DNA of 64,000 bases from Halorubrum distributum JCM 10118 (GTDB lineage: Archaea > Halobacteriota > Halobacteria > Halobacteriales > Haloferacaceae): assembly GCF_000337335.1 (NCBI RefSeq), contig NZ_AOJN01000049.1:145706-209705 (forward strand). Direction: 5' to 3'. The position numbers and the translations under genes are program-made. Every line of letters starts with the position of its first letter. The first letter of the stretch is position 1. The notes beneath the pieces are model-generated. The model saw only the letters and a list, made by a program, of their open reading frames with translations. It was not told where the DNA came from and did not search any database. Positions 23,457 to 33,419 of this stretch are shown one piece after another.

Positions 23457-23979
23457 TTAGGGACGATAGCCCTGACCGGCGGGGTGGCGGTGGGACGCGT
23501 GCGACTCGCGATGGTCCGGGGACCGGCACGCGGAGTCCACGCCGCGGGGGGTCCGACGAGCCCATGTAAAGGGTTTGCGCGGATTGCCGGCTGTAAAGCG
23601 GACGCCGAGGTCGGCGTTCGGCTGGCCGGCGATGCGCGCGTTCACGGGACTGTCGGAGTCCATACCAGATATACGTGTTTCGGTCGCGTTAAAGGTTGTG
23701 TGAGACGTGTCCGCACGACACGAAGGATCGACGACGAACTCCGGACTTCGACGACGATACGTCGACGCTTTCCGATCTTCTCCGATCATCTCTCGGCTTT
23801 CGGGTTCTCTCCCTCGGCTACCGGGGTCGGATGGCGGGCTCCGACCGAGGGCGCTCGCGCGAGCGGGCTTGAGCAGATAAAAACCCACGATTGTGTATAC
23901 AATACGAGTTCGGATGTGATCAACCACCACGTCCGTGCCGTCTCGCAACGCTTTTCATCGGCCGTTCATGACGGATTAT
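23457..23979. other. Divergent intergenic region before guaB
   Basis: About 520 bp between divergent genes. Open frames exist but show no recognisable protein. Near guaB it holds a TATA-like cttttcat (23951-23958), correctly spaced for a leaderless start at 23980, and an upstream palindrome at 23890-23903. The remainder shows nothing I can name. Confidence 0.5.
23890..23903 (+). promoter_or_regulatory. Palindromic site upstream of guaB
   Basis: attgt-gtat-acaat is a perfect inverted repeat about 60 bp before the TATA-like box of guaB, directly after an AT-rich gcagataaaaa. It could be an operator controlling guaB or the minus-strand side; no regulator is identified. Confidence 0.45.
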
Positions 23980-25467
23980 ATGGCGACAGATTCTGGCCGA
24001 TTCTCAGCGAAGCTCGAGGTTCCGGAAGCGCTGACGTTCGACGACGTGCTGCTCCGCCCCAAGGAGAGTCGGGTCGAGCCCGACGACGCCGACCTGAGCA
24101 CGCGGGTGTCGAGGAACGTCGAGCTCACCGTCCCCGTGCTGTCGGCGGCGATGGACACCGTCACCGAGAGCGACCTCGCGATCGCGATGGCCCGCGAAGG
24201 CGGCCTCGGCGTCCTCCACCGCAACATGACCGTCGAGGAGACGGCCGCCGAGGTCGAGCGCGTCAAGCGCGCCCACGAGCTCGTCATCCGCCGCGAGAAC
24301 GTCGTCACCGTCTCGCCGGACGACACCGTCAGCGAGGCGGACGCCGTGATGGAGCGACAGGGCGTCTCCGGCGCCCCCGTCGTCGACGAGGGCGACGCCG
24401 TCCTCGGTATCATCTCCGGTACCGACATCCGCCCGTACCTCGAGGTCGGCGAGGACGACGCCGTCCGCGAGGCGATGACCGACGAGGTCATCACCGCCAC
24501 GGAGGACGTCGAGGCGCGCGCGGCGCTCGAACTGATGTACGACCACAAGATCGAGCGCGTCCCCATCGTGGACGGCGACGAGCGGCTCGTCGGACTGGTG
24601 ACGATGCAGGGGATCCTCCAGCGCCGCGAGCACGAGGAGGCCGCCCGCGACGACCGCGGCCGGCTGCTGGCCGGGGTCGCCGTCGGCCCCTTCGAGGAGG
24701 AGCGCGCCGTCGCCGCCGACGAGGCCGGCGTCGACGTCATCTTCATCGACTGCGCGCACGCCCACAACCTCAACGTGCTCGACTCCGCGGAGGCGATCAA
24801 AGCGACCGTTGACGCCGACGTCGTCGTCGGTAACGTGGGGACGCGCGAGGCCGCAGAGGCCGCCGTCGACTTCGCCGACGGGCTGAAGGTCGGCATCGGC
24901 CCGGGCTCGATCTGTACGACGCGGGTCGTCAGCGGCGCCGGGATGCCCCAGATGACCGCCGTCGCGGAGGTCGCCGACGTCGCCGCCGAGCACGGCGTGC
25001 CCGTGATCGCCGACGGCGGGATCCGGTACTCCGGCGACGCGATCAAGGCGCTCGCGGCCGGCGCGGACGCGGTGATGCTCGGCTCGTACTTCGCCGGCAC
25101 GGACGAGGCCCCCGGCCGCGTCATCACGATGCAGGGGAAGAAGTACAAGCAGTACCGCGGCATGGGCTCGGTCGGAGCCATGAAGTCCGGCGGCGGCGAC
25201 CGCTACCTCAAGGAGGAGCAGGAGGACGAGGAGTTCGTCCCCGAGGGCGTCGAGGCGGCGACCCCGTACAAGGGGAGCCTCGCGTCGGAGCTCCACCAGC
25301 TCACCGGCGGGATGCGCTCCGGGATGGGATACGTCGGCGCGGAGACCGTCCCCGACCTCCACGAGCGCGCGGAGTTCGTGCGCGTCTCCTCGGCGGGGCA
25401 GAGCGAGAGCCACCCGCACGACGTGATGATCACGGACGAGGCGCCGAACTACAGCCCGGACGAGTAG
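23980..25467 (+). CDS. guaB: IMP dehydrogenase
   Basis: 495 aa from ATG 23980 (an ATG four codons earlier at 23968 is the alternative). Catalyses NAD-dependent oxidation of IMP to XMP, the committed step of GMP synthesis, in the cytoplasm. The fold opens with [10 protein letters not shown], carries a tandem CBS domain pair at about residues 85-205 ([27 protein letters not shown]), and has the catalytic loop [15 protein letters not shown] with the active cysteine near residue 311. The IMP-binding region ([20 protein letters not shown]) and flap ([14 protein letters not shown]) follow. Full length for the family. Confidence 0.97.
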   Translation: MATDSGRFSAKLEVPEALTFDDVLLRPKESRVEPDDADLSTRVSRNVELTVPVLSAAMDTVTESDLAIAMAREGGLGVLHRNMTVEETAAEVERVKRAHELVIRRENVVTVSPDDTVSEADAVMERQGVSGAPVVDEGDAVLGIISGTDIRPYLEVGEDDAVREAMTDEVITATEDVEARAALELMYDHKIERVPIVDGDERLVGLVTMQGILQRREHEEAARDDRGRLLAGVAVGPFEEERAVAADEAGVDVIFIDCAHAHNLNVLDSAEAIKATVDADVVVGNVGTREAAEAAVDFADGLKVGIGPGSICTTRVVSGAGMPQMTAVAEVADVAAEHGVPVIADGGIRYSGDAIKALAAGADAVMLGSYFAGTDEAPGRVITMQGKKYKQYRGMGSVGAMKSGGGDRYLKEEQEDEEFVPEGVEAATPYKGSLASELHQLTGGMRSGMGYVGAETVPDLHERAEFVRVSSAGQSESHPHDVMITDEAPNYSPDE

Positions 25468-25647
25468 CACGGACGGATACCCCAGACGAGTAACCCGGAC
25501 GAGTAACTCGAACGGCCGGTTCGGGCGGCCGCGATCGGACCCGACCCCCACGGCGCGACCGATCCCGCTGCGCGTCGAAGAGGTATTTTAATATAGCCAG
25601 CGGCGAGACGAAACGTGTGAGCGAACACCCCCTCGCTCCCGTCATCC

Positions 25648-26235
25648 ATGAGTGAGCAACCGCCGCTGGTCCTCGTGGTCGAGGACGAACCCGACTTGGC
25701 CGACCTGTACGCCGCTTGGCTCGGCGACGAGTACCGCGTCCGAACCGCGTACGGCGGCCGCGAGGCGCTCGACCAGCTCGACGAGGCCGACGACGAGGTC
25801 GACGCGATACTCCTCGACCGTCGGATGCCCGGCCTCTCCGGCGACGAGGTCCTCACCGCCGTCCGCGACCGCGGTATCGACTGTCGGGTCGCGATGGTCA
25901 CCGCCGTCGAGCCCGACTTCGACATCCTGGAGATGGGGTTCGACGACTACCTCGTCAAGCCCGTCACGAGCGACACGCTTCGTGAGACGGTGGAAGGACT
26001 GTTGCGCCGCGGCGAGTACGATACGGAGGTCCAGGAGCTGTTCTCGCTGACCTCGAAGAAGGCGATGCTTGAGTCCGAGAAGAGCGCTAGCGACCTCGCG
26101 GACAACGAGGAGTACCAGCGGCTCACGGAGCGGATCGCCGAGCTCCGCGAGCGGGCCGACGAGTCGCGCGACGCGGTCGCGACCGACGACGAGGACTACG
26201 AGAAGCTCTTCCAAGACTTCGACACCGACGGGTAG
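25648..26235 (+). CDS. Response regulator with HalX domain
   Basis: 195 aa. Receiver domain at residues 1-120 with the acidic pair (VVEDEP), phosphoacceptor aspartate in LLDRRMPG (about residue 54), and conserved T and K (MVTA; LVKPV). The C-terminal 75 residues are helical and charged (FSLTSKKAMLESEKSASDLA), as in the haloarchaeal HalX output domain. It would receive a phosphoryl group from a histidine kinase; none is adjacent. A TATA-like tattttaatata lies about 60 bp upstream. Confidence 0.9.
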   Translation: MSEQPPLVLVVEDEPDLADLYAAWLGDEYRVRTAYGGREALDQLDEADDEVDAILLDRRMPGLSGDEVLTAVRDRGIDCRVAMVTAVEPDFDILEMGFDDYLVKPVTSDTLRETVEGLLRRGEYDTEVQELFSLTSKKAMLESEKSASDLADNEEYQRLTERIAELRERADESRDAVATDDEDYEKLFQDFDTDG

Positions 26236-26305
26236 CCCGCGACCGAACCGGGCGAGGGGAACGCCGCCGACTCTTTATCACCGATCGAGCCGAAGCCGTG
26301 TTTAC

Positions 26306-28306
26306 ATGCGCGTCCGGGACCTGCCGCTGTCTCAGCCCGTCGTCGACCACTTCGCCGAGCGCGGCGTGCGCGAGCTGTACCCGCCGCAGCGCGCGGCGGT
26401 CGAGGCGGGCGTCTGCGAGGGCGCCGACGTCGTCGCGGCCGTGCCGACCGCGTCGGGCAAGACGTTTATCGCCCAGATCGCGCTGCTGACGGCGGACGGC
26501 CCCGGGCTGTACGTCTGCCCGCTCCGCGCGCTCGCCCGCGAGAAGTACGAGACGTTCGCGGCGCTGCCCGGCGTCGACGTGGGCATCTCCACCGGCGACT
26601 TCGACGCCACGGGCGAGGCGCTCGCTGGCAACGACGTGGTGGTCGCCACGAGCGAGAAGGTCGACTCGGCGATCCGGAACGGCGCCTCGTGGGTCGACGA
26701 GCTCGCCTGCGTCGTCGTCGACGAGGTCCACCTGCTCGGCGCGAAGCGGCGCGGGCCGACGCTCGAAGTGACGCTGGCGACGCTCCGCCGCCGGAACCCA
26801 GAGCTTCAGACGGTGGCGCTGTCGGCGACCGTCGACAACCCCGACGCGATCGCGGACTGGCTCGACGCCGAACTCGTCGAGTCGGAGTGGCGACCGGTCG
26901 AACTCCGGACCGGCGTCGCGGTCGGCGGCGAAGTCGCGTTCGACGACGGAACGAGCCTCTCCGTCGACGTCGACTCCATCGCTGACGGAGCCGACGGCGA
27001 GGGAGACGAGGGAGGCGACGCAGGCGAGGTGGGCGACGCAGGCGACGCGAACGACCCCACCGAGGTCACGGCCGCGCTGGTCGCCGACGCGGTCGCCGAC
27101 GGCGGGCAGTGCCTCGCGTTCGTCCGGTCCCGGCGCGAGGCGGTCGACCTCGCGGAGCGGCTCGCTGACGACGGCCTCGCCGCGGAGCTCGGGGTCGAGG
27201 ACGCGGCCGCCGCGGCGGCCGAGGAGGCCACCGACGTGGACGGCACGCTCACCGGCCGACAGCTCGCGGACTGCCTGCGCGCGGGCGTCGCGTTCCACCA
27301 CGCGGGGCTCCGCTCGGGCCACCGCGGGGTCGTCGAGTCGGCGTTCCGCGAGCGCGACGTGGCCTGTATCTGCGCCACCCCCACGCTGGCGGCCGGCATC
27401 AACGTGCCCGCCCGGCGGGTCGTCGTCCGCGACCAGCGCCGGTACGGCGAGGGCGGCATGTCGTGGATCCCGACGCTGGAGGTCCACCAGATGTGCGGCC
27501 GCGCCGGGCGCCCGGGGCTCGACCCGCACGGCGAGGCGGTCCTCGTCGCCGACGCGGACACGCGCGACGAGGTTCACGAGCGGTACGTCGAGGGCGAGCC
27601 CGAGGCCGTCGAGTCGCAGCTCGCCGACCCGGCCGCGCTGCGGACGCACGTCCTCGCGGCGGTCGCGACGGGGTTCGCGGCGACCGAGTCGGAGATCCTC
27701 GACGTGTTCGAGGGGACGTTCTACGCGCGGGAGACGGGCGCCGGTGGCCTCGCGGATGCGGTCGCCGTCGCGGTCGACGACCTCGTCGCGGCCGGGATGG
27801 TCGCCCGGGAGACGGGCGGCGTTGAGGACTACCGGCTCGTCGCGACGGCCGTCGGCGAGACGACCTCGAAGCAGTACGTCCGCCCCGAGACCGGCGAGCG
27901 GATCGTCGCCGGCCTCCGGGCGGCGGCCGACGTATCGGACGCGACGACGCTCACGGCCTTCGAGGTGATCTGCGATACGCCGGATATGCAAGACACCTAC
28001 CTCGGGAACGCCGAGCGCGCCGACGTCTACCAGTTCGCCCGGACGAACGCCGCGCACCTCACCACGGACATGACGGAGCCGGACGACTTCGAGGGGTGGC
28101 TGGAGTCGGTGAAGACCGCGCGAATCCTCGACGAGTGGATCGGCGGCGCGACCGTCGAGGAGCTCGTCGAGCGGTATCGGATCGGTCCCGGTGACCTAGA
28201 CTCGCGCGTGGAGCGCGCCGAGTGGCTGCTGAGCGCAGCCGAGGCGCTCGGGGAGACGATCGGCGTACGCGTCCCGGCGGTGTCGCGGGCGCGGTCGCGG
28301 CTGTGA
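26306..28306 (+). CDS. Hel308-like superfamily 2 DNA helicase
   Basis: 666 aa from ATG 26306. N-terminal Q-like region (LYPPQRAAVEAGV), motif I PTASGKTF, motif II VVVDEVHLLG (DEVH), motif III ALSATVDNP, then an acidic low-complexity insert near residues 225-245. Motif V (CATPTLAAGINVPARRVV) and motif VI (MCGRAGRPG) follow, and a C-terminal helical domain including the Sec63-like ratchet. Hel308 enzymes unwind 3'-5' at stalled forks. This protein is shorter than typical archaeal Hel308 (about 700-800 aa) and may be a paralogue, so the specific name is left open. Confidence 0.88.
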   Translation: MRVRDLPLSQPVVDHFAERGVRELYPPQRAAVEAGVCEGADVVAAVPTASGKTFIAQIALLTADGPGLYVCPLRALAREKYETFAALPGVDVGISTGDFDATGEALAGNDVVVATSEKVDSAIRNGASWVDELACVVVDEVHLLGAKRRGPTLEVTLATLRRRNPELQTVALSATVDNPDAIADWLDAELVESEWRPVELRTGVAVGGEVAFDDGTSLSVDVDSIADGADGEGDEGGDAGEVGDAGDANDPTEVTAALVADAVADGGQCLAFVRSRREAVDLAERLADDGLAAELGVEDAAAAAAEEATDVDGTLTGRQLADCLRAGVAFHHAGLRSGHRGVVESAFRERDVACICATPTLAAGINVPARRVVVRDQRRYGEGGMSWIPTLEVHQMCGRAGRPGLDPHGEAVLVADADTRDEVHERYVEGEPEAVESQLADPAALRTHVLAAVATGFAATESEILDVFEGTFYARETGAGGLADAVAVAVDDLVAAGMVARETGGVEDYRLVATAVGETTSKQYVRPETGERIVAGLRAAADVSDATTLTAFEVICDTPDMQDTYLGNAERADVYQFARTNAAHLTTDMTEPDDFEGWLESVKTARILDEWIGGATVEELVERYRIGPGDLDSRVERAEWLLSAAEALGETIGVRVPAVSRARSRL

Positions 28307-28359
28307 GAAACGGGCGATGAGAAACGGGCGGTGCGGAACCGGCGACGACCGGCGGCGCT

Positions 28360-29421
28360 TCAGTCGGCCGATCCGACAGCGCGGTGGAACGGGGTCCGGG
28401 CGATGGTCTGCCGGAGCTCCGCGAGCGAGTCGCGCCCCACGTCGCTTGCGGCGGACATCACCGCGAACACCTCCTGTCTGGACACCTTCACGCCCGTCTC
28501 GGTGAGCGCGTCCTCCGGGCGGCTCCCGAGCTCGCGGAGGGTGCCGACCGCGAGCAGGTACGGGACGGTCCACGCCTCCATCGTGTTGCCGTTCGAGAGC
28601 GGCATCGTCTCGAGGTACGCCTGCGCGTCGTCGAGGAACGAGCGGGCGTAGTCGGCGGTGCGGTCGACGACGCGCGCGGACGACTCGCGGTTCTCGGGGT
28701 GGACGACGCGCTCCTGGTCGACCCCCTCGGCCTCCAGCCACTCGGCGGGGAGGTAGACGTTGTTCTCCTCGGTGTAGTCGTCGTAGACGTCCTTCGAGAC
28801 GTTCACGAGCTGGAGGAGGAGTCCGAACTCCTCGGCGGTCTCCCGCAGGCGCTCCGCGCGCTCCTCGCCGATGTCCTCGCGGGTGAGCAGGTTCGTGATG
28901 AGGTTGCCGACGGTGCCGGCCGCGTAGTAGCAGTACTGCTCTAACTCCTCGCGGTCGTCGATGCGGAGCCCGCCCTCGGTGGCGTGGCGGTCGACGAACA
29001 TCGCCATCCCGTCGACCATCTCCAGCACCGGCGGGACGATGGCCGCCTGGGCCTCCGGGTCGAGCTCCTCGAACGTCGCGGCGATGGTCGGCGCCTCGGC
29101 GACGACGGTCCAGTCGTCGTCGCGCTCGGCGGGCAGCCACTCGTCGACCGCCTCGCGGAACTGGCCGATGTCGGTCTCGTCGTCCGGGTCGATCGCCCGC
29201 CGGTAGGTCCGCAACACGTCGCTCTGGGCGTCCGGCGGGATGTGCCCGGCGTCCTCGACCGTGTCGGCGACGCGGCAGAGGAGGTAGCCGACGCAGATCT
29301 GCGAGGCCATCGGTTCCTCTAACACGTCGACCGTCAGCGCGAAGGTCCGCGAGACCCCCTGGACCGCCTCGTGACACCACGCGAGGTCGGCCTCGCCGGG
29401 GGCGTGTTCTCGTCCGCTCAT
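28360..29421 (-). CDS. Squalene/phytoene synthase family protein, probably squalene synthase
   Basis: 353 aa. Condenses two prenyl diphosphates head to head. Aspartate-rich motifs DTVED (about residue 53) and a second NVSKDVYDDY (about 208-217) bind magnesium-diphosphate. YCYYAAGTVGNL resembles the squalene-synthase version (YCHYVAG-like) more than the phytoene-synthase one. Haloarchaea make squalene and C50 carotenoids, so either product suits the host. Divergent from the acyl-CoA dehydrogenase gene. Confidence 0.85.
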   Translation of the reverse strand: MSGREHAPGEADLAWCHEAVQGVSRTFALTVDVLEEPMASQICVGYLLCRVADTVEDAGHIPPDAQSDVLRTYRRAIDPDDETDIGQFREAVDEWLPAERDDDWTVVAEAPTIAATFEELDPEAQAAIVPPVLEMVDGMAMFVDRHATEGGLRIDDREELEQYCYYAAGTVGNLITNLLTREDIGEERAERLRETAEEFGLLLQLVNVSKDVYDDYTEENNVYLPAEWLEAEGVDQERVVHPENRESSARVVDRTADYARSFLDDAQAYLETMPLSNGNTMEAWTVPYLLAVGTLRELGSRPEDALTETGVKVSRQEVFAVMSAASDVGRDSLAELRQTIARTPFHRAVGSAD

Positions 29422-29598
29422 TCAGTTGCCAGTGTTTACGGCACAACGCATAAAAAGCCTCGTGGAACGGCGGTCGGGCGTCGTTCCTCGGCCGAGCCGC
29501 CGAAATCGCACGACGAAGCGCCCGTCCCCTCCGACGAACCGTCGGCCCGTGTACAACCGTGTGAAAACGGCTAAGTCCGCCCGGCCGAACGCCACGGC

Positions 29599-30744
29599 AT
29601 GGAGTTCACGCTCACCGAAGAGCAGCGTCAGATCCGCGACACGGTCGCGGAGTTCGTCGACGAAGAGGTCGTCCCCCGCGCGGCCGAGATAGACGAGACC
29701 GACGAGTTCCCCGCGGACCTCGTCGAGGAGATGGCCGACCTCGGCCTCATGGGCATGCCGTTCCCGGTCGAGTACGAGGGCGCCGGGCTCGACTACCACA
29801 GCTACGCGATCGGGCTCGAGGAGATCTCCCGCGGCTCGGGCGGGCTCGGCACCGTCGTCGCGGCCCACACCTCCTTGGCCGGTAACATGCTGTACGAGTT
29901 CGGGGACGAGGCCCAGAAGGAGGAGTACCTCACCGCCCTGAACACCGCCGAGGACATCGGCGCGTTCGCGCTCTCGGAGGCCGAGGCGGGCTCCGACGTG
30001 CCCGCCATGTCGACCACGGCCGAGCGCGACGGCGACGGGTACCTCGTCAACGGCGGGAAGCTCTGGATCTCGAACGGCTCCGTCGCGGACACGGTCACGT
30101 TGTTCGCGAAGACCGACCCCGACGCCGGACGGAAGGGCATCTCGTCGTTCGTCGTGCGCCCGGAGGAGGACGACGGGTTCATCGTCGAGGGGACGGAGGA
30201 CAAGCTCGGCGACAAGGGGTGTCCGACCGCCGAGCTCCGGTTCGACGACATGTGGATCCCGGAGGAGCGCCGGCTCGGCGAGGAGGGCGAGGGGTTCGTC
30301 CACGCGCTGAAGACGCTCAACGGCGGCCGGATCACCATCGCGGCCCGGTCGGTCGGGATCGCGCGCGCCGCGCTCGACGAGGCGAAGGACTACGCCCAGC
30401 AGCGCGAGCAGTTCGACCGCCCGATCTCGGACTTCCAGGCCATCCAGCACAAGCTCGCGGACATGGACACGAAGGCGCGCGCCGCGGAGCTGCTGATGCA
30501 CGAGGCCGCCGACCTGAAGATGCGCGACGAGGACTACATCAAGGAGGCCGCGCAGGCGAAGCTGTACGCCTCCGAGATCGCCCGCGAGGTCGCCAACGAG
30601 GGGATCCAGATCCACGGCGGCTACGGCTACACCAAGGACTTCCCCGCCGAGCGCTTCTACCGCGACGCGAAGCTCTCGGAGATCTACGAAGGCACGAGCG
30701 AGGTCCTGCGCAACACGATCGCTCAGCAGCTGCTCGACGAGTAG
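29599..30744 (+). CDS. Acyl-CoA dehydrogenase
   Basis: 381 aa, full length. Starts MEFTLTEEQRQIRDTVAEFV. Contains the FAD-binding middle domain (FALSEAEAGSDVPAM; WISNGSVADTVTLFAKT) and the C-terminal signature region (QLLDE end; GGYGYTKDFPAERFYRDAK), with the catalytic base position in AKLSEIYEGTSEVLRNTIA (the E of YEGTSE). Oxidises acyl-CoA to enoyl-CoA, passing electrons to ETF. A second member lies at 53334-54482. Substrate not determined. Confidence 0.95.
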   Translation: MEFTLTEEQRQIRDTVAEFVDEEVVPRAAEIDETDEFPADLVEEMADLGLMGMPFPVEYEGAGLDYHSYAIGLEEISRGSGGLGTVVAAHTSLAGNMLYEFGDEAQKEEYLTALNTAEDIGAFALSEAEAGSDVPAMSTTAERDGDGYLVNGGKLWISNGSVADTVTLFAKTDPDAGRKGISSFVVRPEEDDGFIVEGTEDKLGDKGCPTAELRFDDMWIPEERRLGEEGEGFVHALKTLNGGRITIAARSVGIARAALDEAKDYAQQREQFDRPISDFQAIQHKLADMDTKARAAELLMHEAADLKMRDEDYIKEAAQAKLYASEIAREVANEGIQIHGGYGYTKDFPAERFYRDAKLSEIYEGTSEVLRNTIAQQLLDE

Positions 30745-30762
30745 CGCCGCCCGCCGCGACGG

Positions 30763-32787
30763 TCAGGGTCGCGAACTGGGGTCGCCGTTCTCGGGGCCAC
30801 CGCCGGCGTCGTCAGCGTCCGCCCGTTCGTCCTCGTTGCGGTCGCCGTTGGTTCCGTTTCCGTCGCCGTCGTCTTCTGTCTCGTCTGCGTCGCCTGCTTC
30901 GTCGGCCCGGGGTCCGTGCGCCACGTCGGCATCCGACGGGTTCTGGTCGACCGCGTACCCGCCCGTGTCGATCCGCTCCGCGGGCTCCGAGTAGTCGCGG
31001 TCGCTCGGCGAGAAGTCCGGACGGACGACGCCGTCGTCGGGTATCTCTGGCTCTTCGTCTGGGGGTTCCTCCGTCGTCGCGCCGTCGGCTTCCGCGTCGA
31101 CGACCGCGTCCTCGACGGGACCGTCGCTGCCGGTCTGGTCGCCTCCGGTCCGTTCGTCGCCTTCGACGCTCCCTTTCGCTCCGGTCCGTTCGTCGCCTTC
31201 GACGCTCCCTTTCGCTCCGGTCCGCTCATCGCGTTCGACGCCCTCGGCGGCTCCGACGCTCCCGTCTCCCTCCGCGTCGTCGTCGATCCACTCGAAGGAG
31301 TCTGTCCCTTCGCTCCGCCGCTCCGCGACGGCGGTCGCGAGGCGCTCCGTGAGCGTCTCCTTTAACGCCTCGGCCTCGCCGACCTCGAAGTCGACGGCCG
31401 CGGCGTCGCTGCCGGTCAGCGAACTGGTCCCCGCCGTGTCGGCGACGATCGTCGCGACGCCCCACCGGCGCTGGAACACGGTGCGGCTGTCGATCACGTT
31501 CTGGATCCGGTAGTACGGGACGACGGCGACCGTCCGGCTCCAGAACCCGTTCCGCGTGAGCAGGTGGTCCTCGCCGACCCAGTAGCCGCGGTGCTTCCAC
31601 TTCAGGTGCGCCGCGGGCGGCACGGCGAGGAGGAGCGCGGCGACGCCGTACCACGGGAGCGACGGCGAGACGTACCAGTCCACGCCGTACGCGACGGCCG
31701 TGAGCACACCGACGATCATCGCGTACCGGATGACGTACCGCCACCGGATCCGCTTGGGCGGCCGGTTGAAATCCGGCGACCCGAACGACTCGATCTCGTG
31801 TGCGAGCCGGTAGACGCGGTCGGTCGCGGCGATCGGCACGGCGGACTGGTTGCCGGACTCCGACCCCTGACCGGGGGCGTACCCCGCGGTCTCGATCGAG
31901 AGGCTCGCGTAGCCGAGCGCTCGCTTAGCGGGGTTGTCGGTGATCCGCAGCGCCTGGACCTTCTCGGTCGGGATCGACCCGCTGTACCGGCGGAACAGCC
32001 CGCGCTCGTAGCGCAGTTCGTCGCCGGCCCGCGAGAGCCGGAACCCGTAGTAGTTCGAGAAGGCGACGCCCGCGCCGATGAGCCACGACGCGATGAACAG
32101 CGCCGCGACGCCGACGAACGCCGTCGCGGTGAGCGCGGCGGCCGACGTCTCCGGCAGGAAGCTCGACAGCACCGGGAACGACCCGGAGCTCAGGAAGGCG
32201 AGGAGGCCGATCAGGCGCCCGTCGAACGACAGCGCCCCGACCAGCGCCAGCTCGCCGGGCGAGATGGCGAACAGCTCCTCCTCGTCGGGCGCGAACGCGT
32301 CGTCGCGGCCGCCCCCGACCGCGTCCGTCGCCGTCCCGTCGCCGGCGTCCTCGGCCCGCGCGCTCGCCGACTTCCGTCGCTGGACCTCGCGCTGGAGCCG
32401 CGTCGCCTCCGCGGGCGTGACGAAGCGGATCGACCCCTCCGTGCTGGAGCCGCCGGCGGTCTCCAGATCGACCGCGGCGACGCCGATCGCGCGCTGGAGC
32501 ACGCCGCGGCTCACGTCGACGTTCTGGATCCGCCGGTACGGGATCTCGCGCTCGCGCCGGGAGATGACGCCGGAGGAGATGTCGAGCGTGTCCTCCGTGA
32601 GGACGTACTCGAACCGGCGGTAGTACGCGACCTCGTAGGCGAGCATCACGAGGAGGATCGCGGCCCCGCCGCCGACCGCGAGCGGGAGGCCGAACCCGCC
32701 GCTGTTCACGATCACGAACAGCGCGACGGCGGTCCCGGCCGCCTTCTGGAGCGCGCGGTACGGGACCGACTGCGGCGCTAACTTCAC
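30763..32787 (-). CDS. Large PH-domain (bPH2/YdbT-like) membrane protein
   Basis: 674 aa from GTG 32787, on the stop of the upstream gene. Repeated modules of hydrophobic pairs plus a bacterial PH fold: first near residues 15-125 (EYVLTEDTLDISSGVISRRE...IPYRRIQNVDV), second near 185-340 (LIGLLAFLS...LRYERGLFRRYSGSIP), third near 370-500 (HLLTRNGFWSRTVAVVPYYR). A long acidic low-complexity C-terminal tail of about 160 residues contains a 12-residue tandem repeat. Paired with the single-PH gene upstream, as in bacterial YdbS/YdbT pairs. Function in membrane maintenance is a family-level guess. Confidence 0.82.
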   Translation of the reverse strand: MKLAPQSVPYRALQKAAGTAVALFVIVNSGGFGLPLAVGGGAAILLVMLAYEVAYYRRFEYVLTEDTLDISSGVISRREREIPYRRIQNVDVSRGVLQRAIGVAAVDLETAGGSSTEGSIRFVTPAEATRLQREVQRRKSASARAEDAGDGTATDAVGGGRDDAFAPDEEELFAISPGELALVGALSFDGRLIGLLAFLSSGSFPVLSSFLPETSAAALTATAFVGVAALFIASWLIGAGVAFSNYYGFRLSRAGDELRYERGLFRRYSGSIPTEKVQALRITDNPAKRALGYASLSIETAGYAPGQGSESGNQSAVPIAATDRVYRLAHEIESFGSPDFNRPPKRIRWRYVIRYAMIVGVLTAVAYGVDWYVSPSLPWYGVAALLLAVPPAAHLKWKHRGYWVGEDHLLTRNGFWSRTVAVVPYYRIQNVIDSRTVFQRRWGVATIVADTAGTSSLTGSDAAAVDFEVGEAEALKETLTERLATAVAERRSEGTDSFEWIDDDAEGDGSVGAAEGVERDERTGAKGSVEGDERTGAKGSVEGDERTGGDQTGSDGPVEDAVVDAEADGATTEEPPDEEPEIPDDGVVRPDFSPSDRDYSEPAERIDTGGYAVDQNPSDADVAHGPRADEAGDADETEDDGDGNGTNGDRNEDERADADDAGGGPENGDPSSRP
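31143..31221. repeat. 36-bp tandem repeat inside the PH-protein gene
   Basis: A 36-bp unit starting ctccggtccgttcgtcgcc begins at 31143 and again at 31179, and a partial third begins at 31215. The first two units are identical. On the coding strand each encodes a 12-residue unit read as GDERTGAKGSVE. The period is a multiple of three, so repeat-number changes would keep the frame. Confidence 0.85.
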
Positions 32788-33248
32788 ACCGCGTCCTCCC
32801 CGTCGGCGCGGATCGCCAACCGCTTCAGCTCCTCGCGGAGGTCGCTCGCGCCGTCCGGTGTCAGCCCGGGGATCCGCACGTCCGCGCCGCGCGACCCGGC
32901 GGTGTACACCACGCAGGAGGCGAGGCCGACGGTCCGCTCGATCGGGCCGCGGCGGGAGTCGACGTGCTGGATCCGCACCAGCGGTACCGTCGTCCGGACC
33001 TGCGTGATCACGCCGCGGTCGAGGTAGATCGCGTCCTCGCGGATCTCGTAGCTCCAGCGGCGGTAGCGGAGCAGCGCGTGCGCGACGGTGAGCGTCAGGA
33101 CGACGGCCCCGACGGCGACCGGCGCCCACCGCGGGAGGTATTCGAGGTACGCGCCGCCGACGAACGGCGCGGTGACGAGCGCCGAGAGCAGCACCGCGCG
33201 GAGGACCCACACGACCTGAACTCGGGGGTGAAGCGTCTGTGTCGTCAT
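32784..33248 (-). CDS. Single PH-domain (bPH2/YdbS-like) membrane protein
   Basis: 154 aa from ATG 33248 (MTTQTLHPRVQVVWVLRAVL). Two membrane segments are followed by one bPH2 domain (YEIREDAIYLDRGVITQVRT...VPLVRIQHVDSRRGPIERT). Its TGA overlaps the GTG start of the larger PH protein, so the two are one operon and probably one complex. Confidence 0.85.
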   Translation of the reverse strand: MTTQTLHPRVQVVWVLRAVLLSALVTAPFVGGAYLEYLPRWAPVAVGAVVLTLTVAHALLRYRRWSYEIREDAIYLDRGVITQVRTTVPLVRIQHVDSRRGPIERTVGLASCVVYTAGSRGADVRIPGLTPDGASDLREELKRLAIRADGEDAV

Positions 33249-33419
33249 CGGCGGTCCCCCGTCGCATGTCCGTGTGTCATGGCCGGCGATTGACGGCCCC
33301 GACGTATAAGTCCGGCCGGAAACGGCCGGAGAAAACGGCCGAAAGATCGTGTGAGATATTCTCTTCCGGAGGCGATACTTGCCGAAACCGATATGCCGCG
33401 CGGCGGAGTCGTTCCGGCC

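Noticed and set aside
23457-23948. Minus-strand ORF of 163 codons upstream of guaB
   Set aside because: Composition is Arg/Pro/Ser-rich without any recognisable domain, and it covers the guaB promoter region and a palindrome.
28304-28330. Short tandem tgagaaacgggcg after the helicase gene
   Set aside because: Two 13-nt units only, without inverted symmetry; most likely local slippage.
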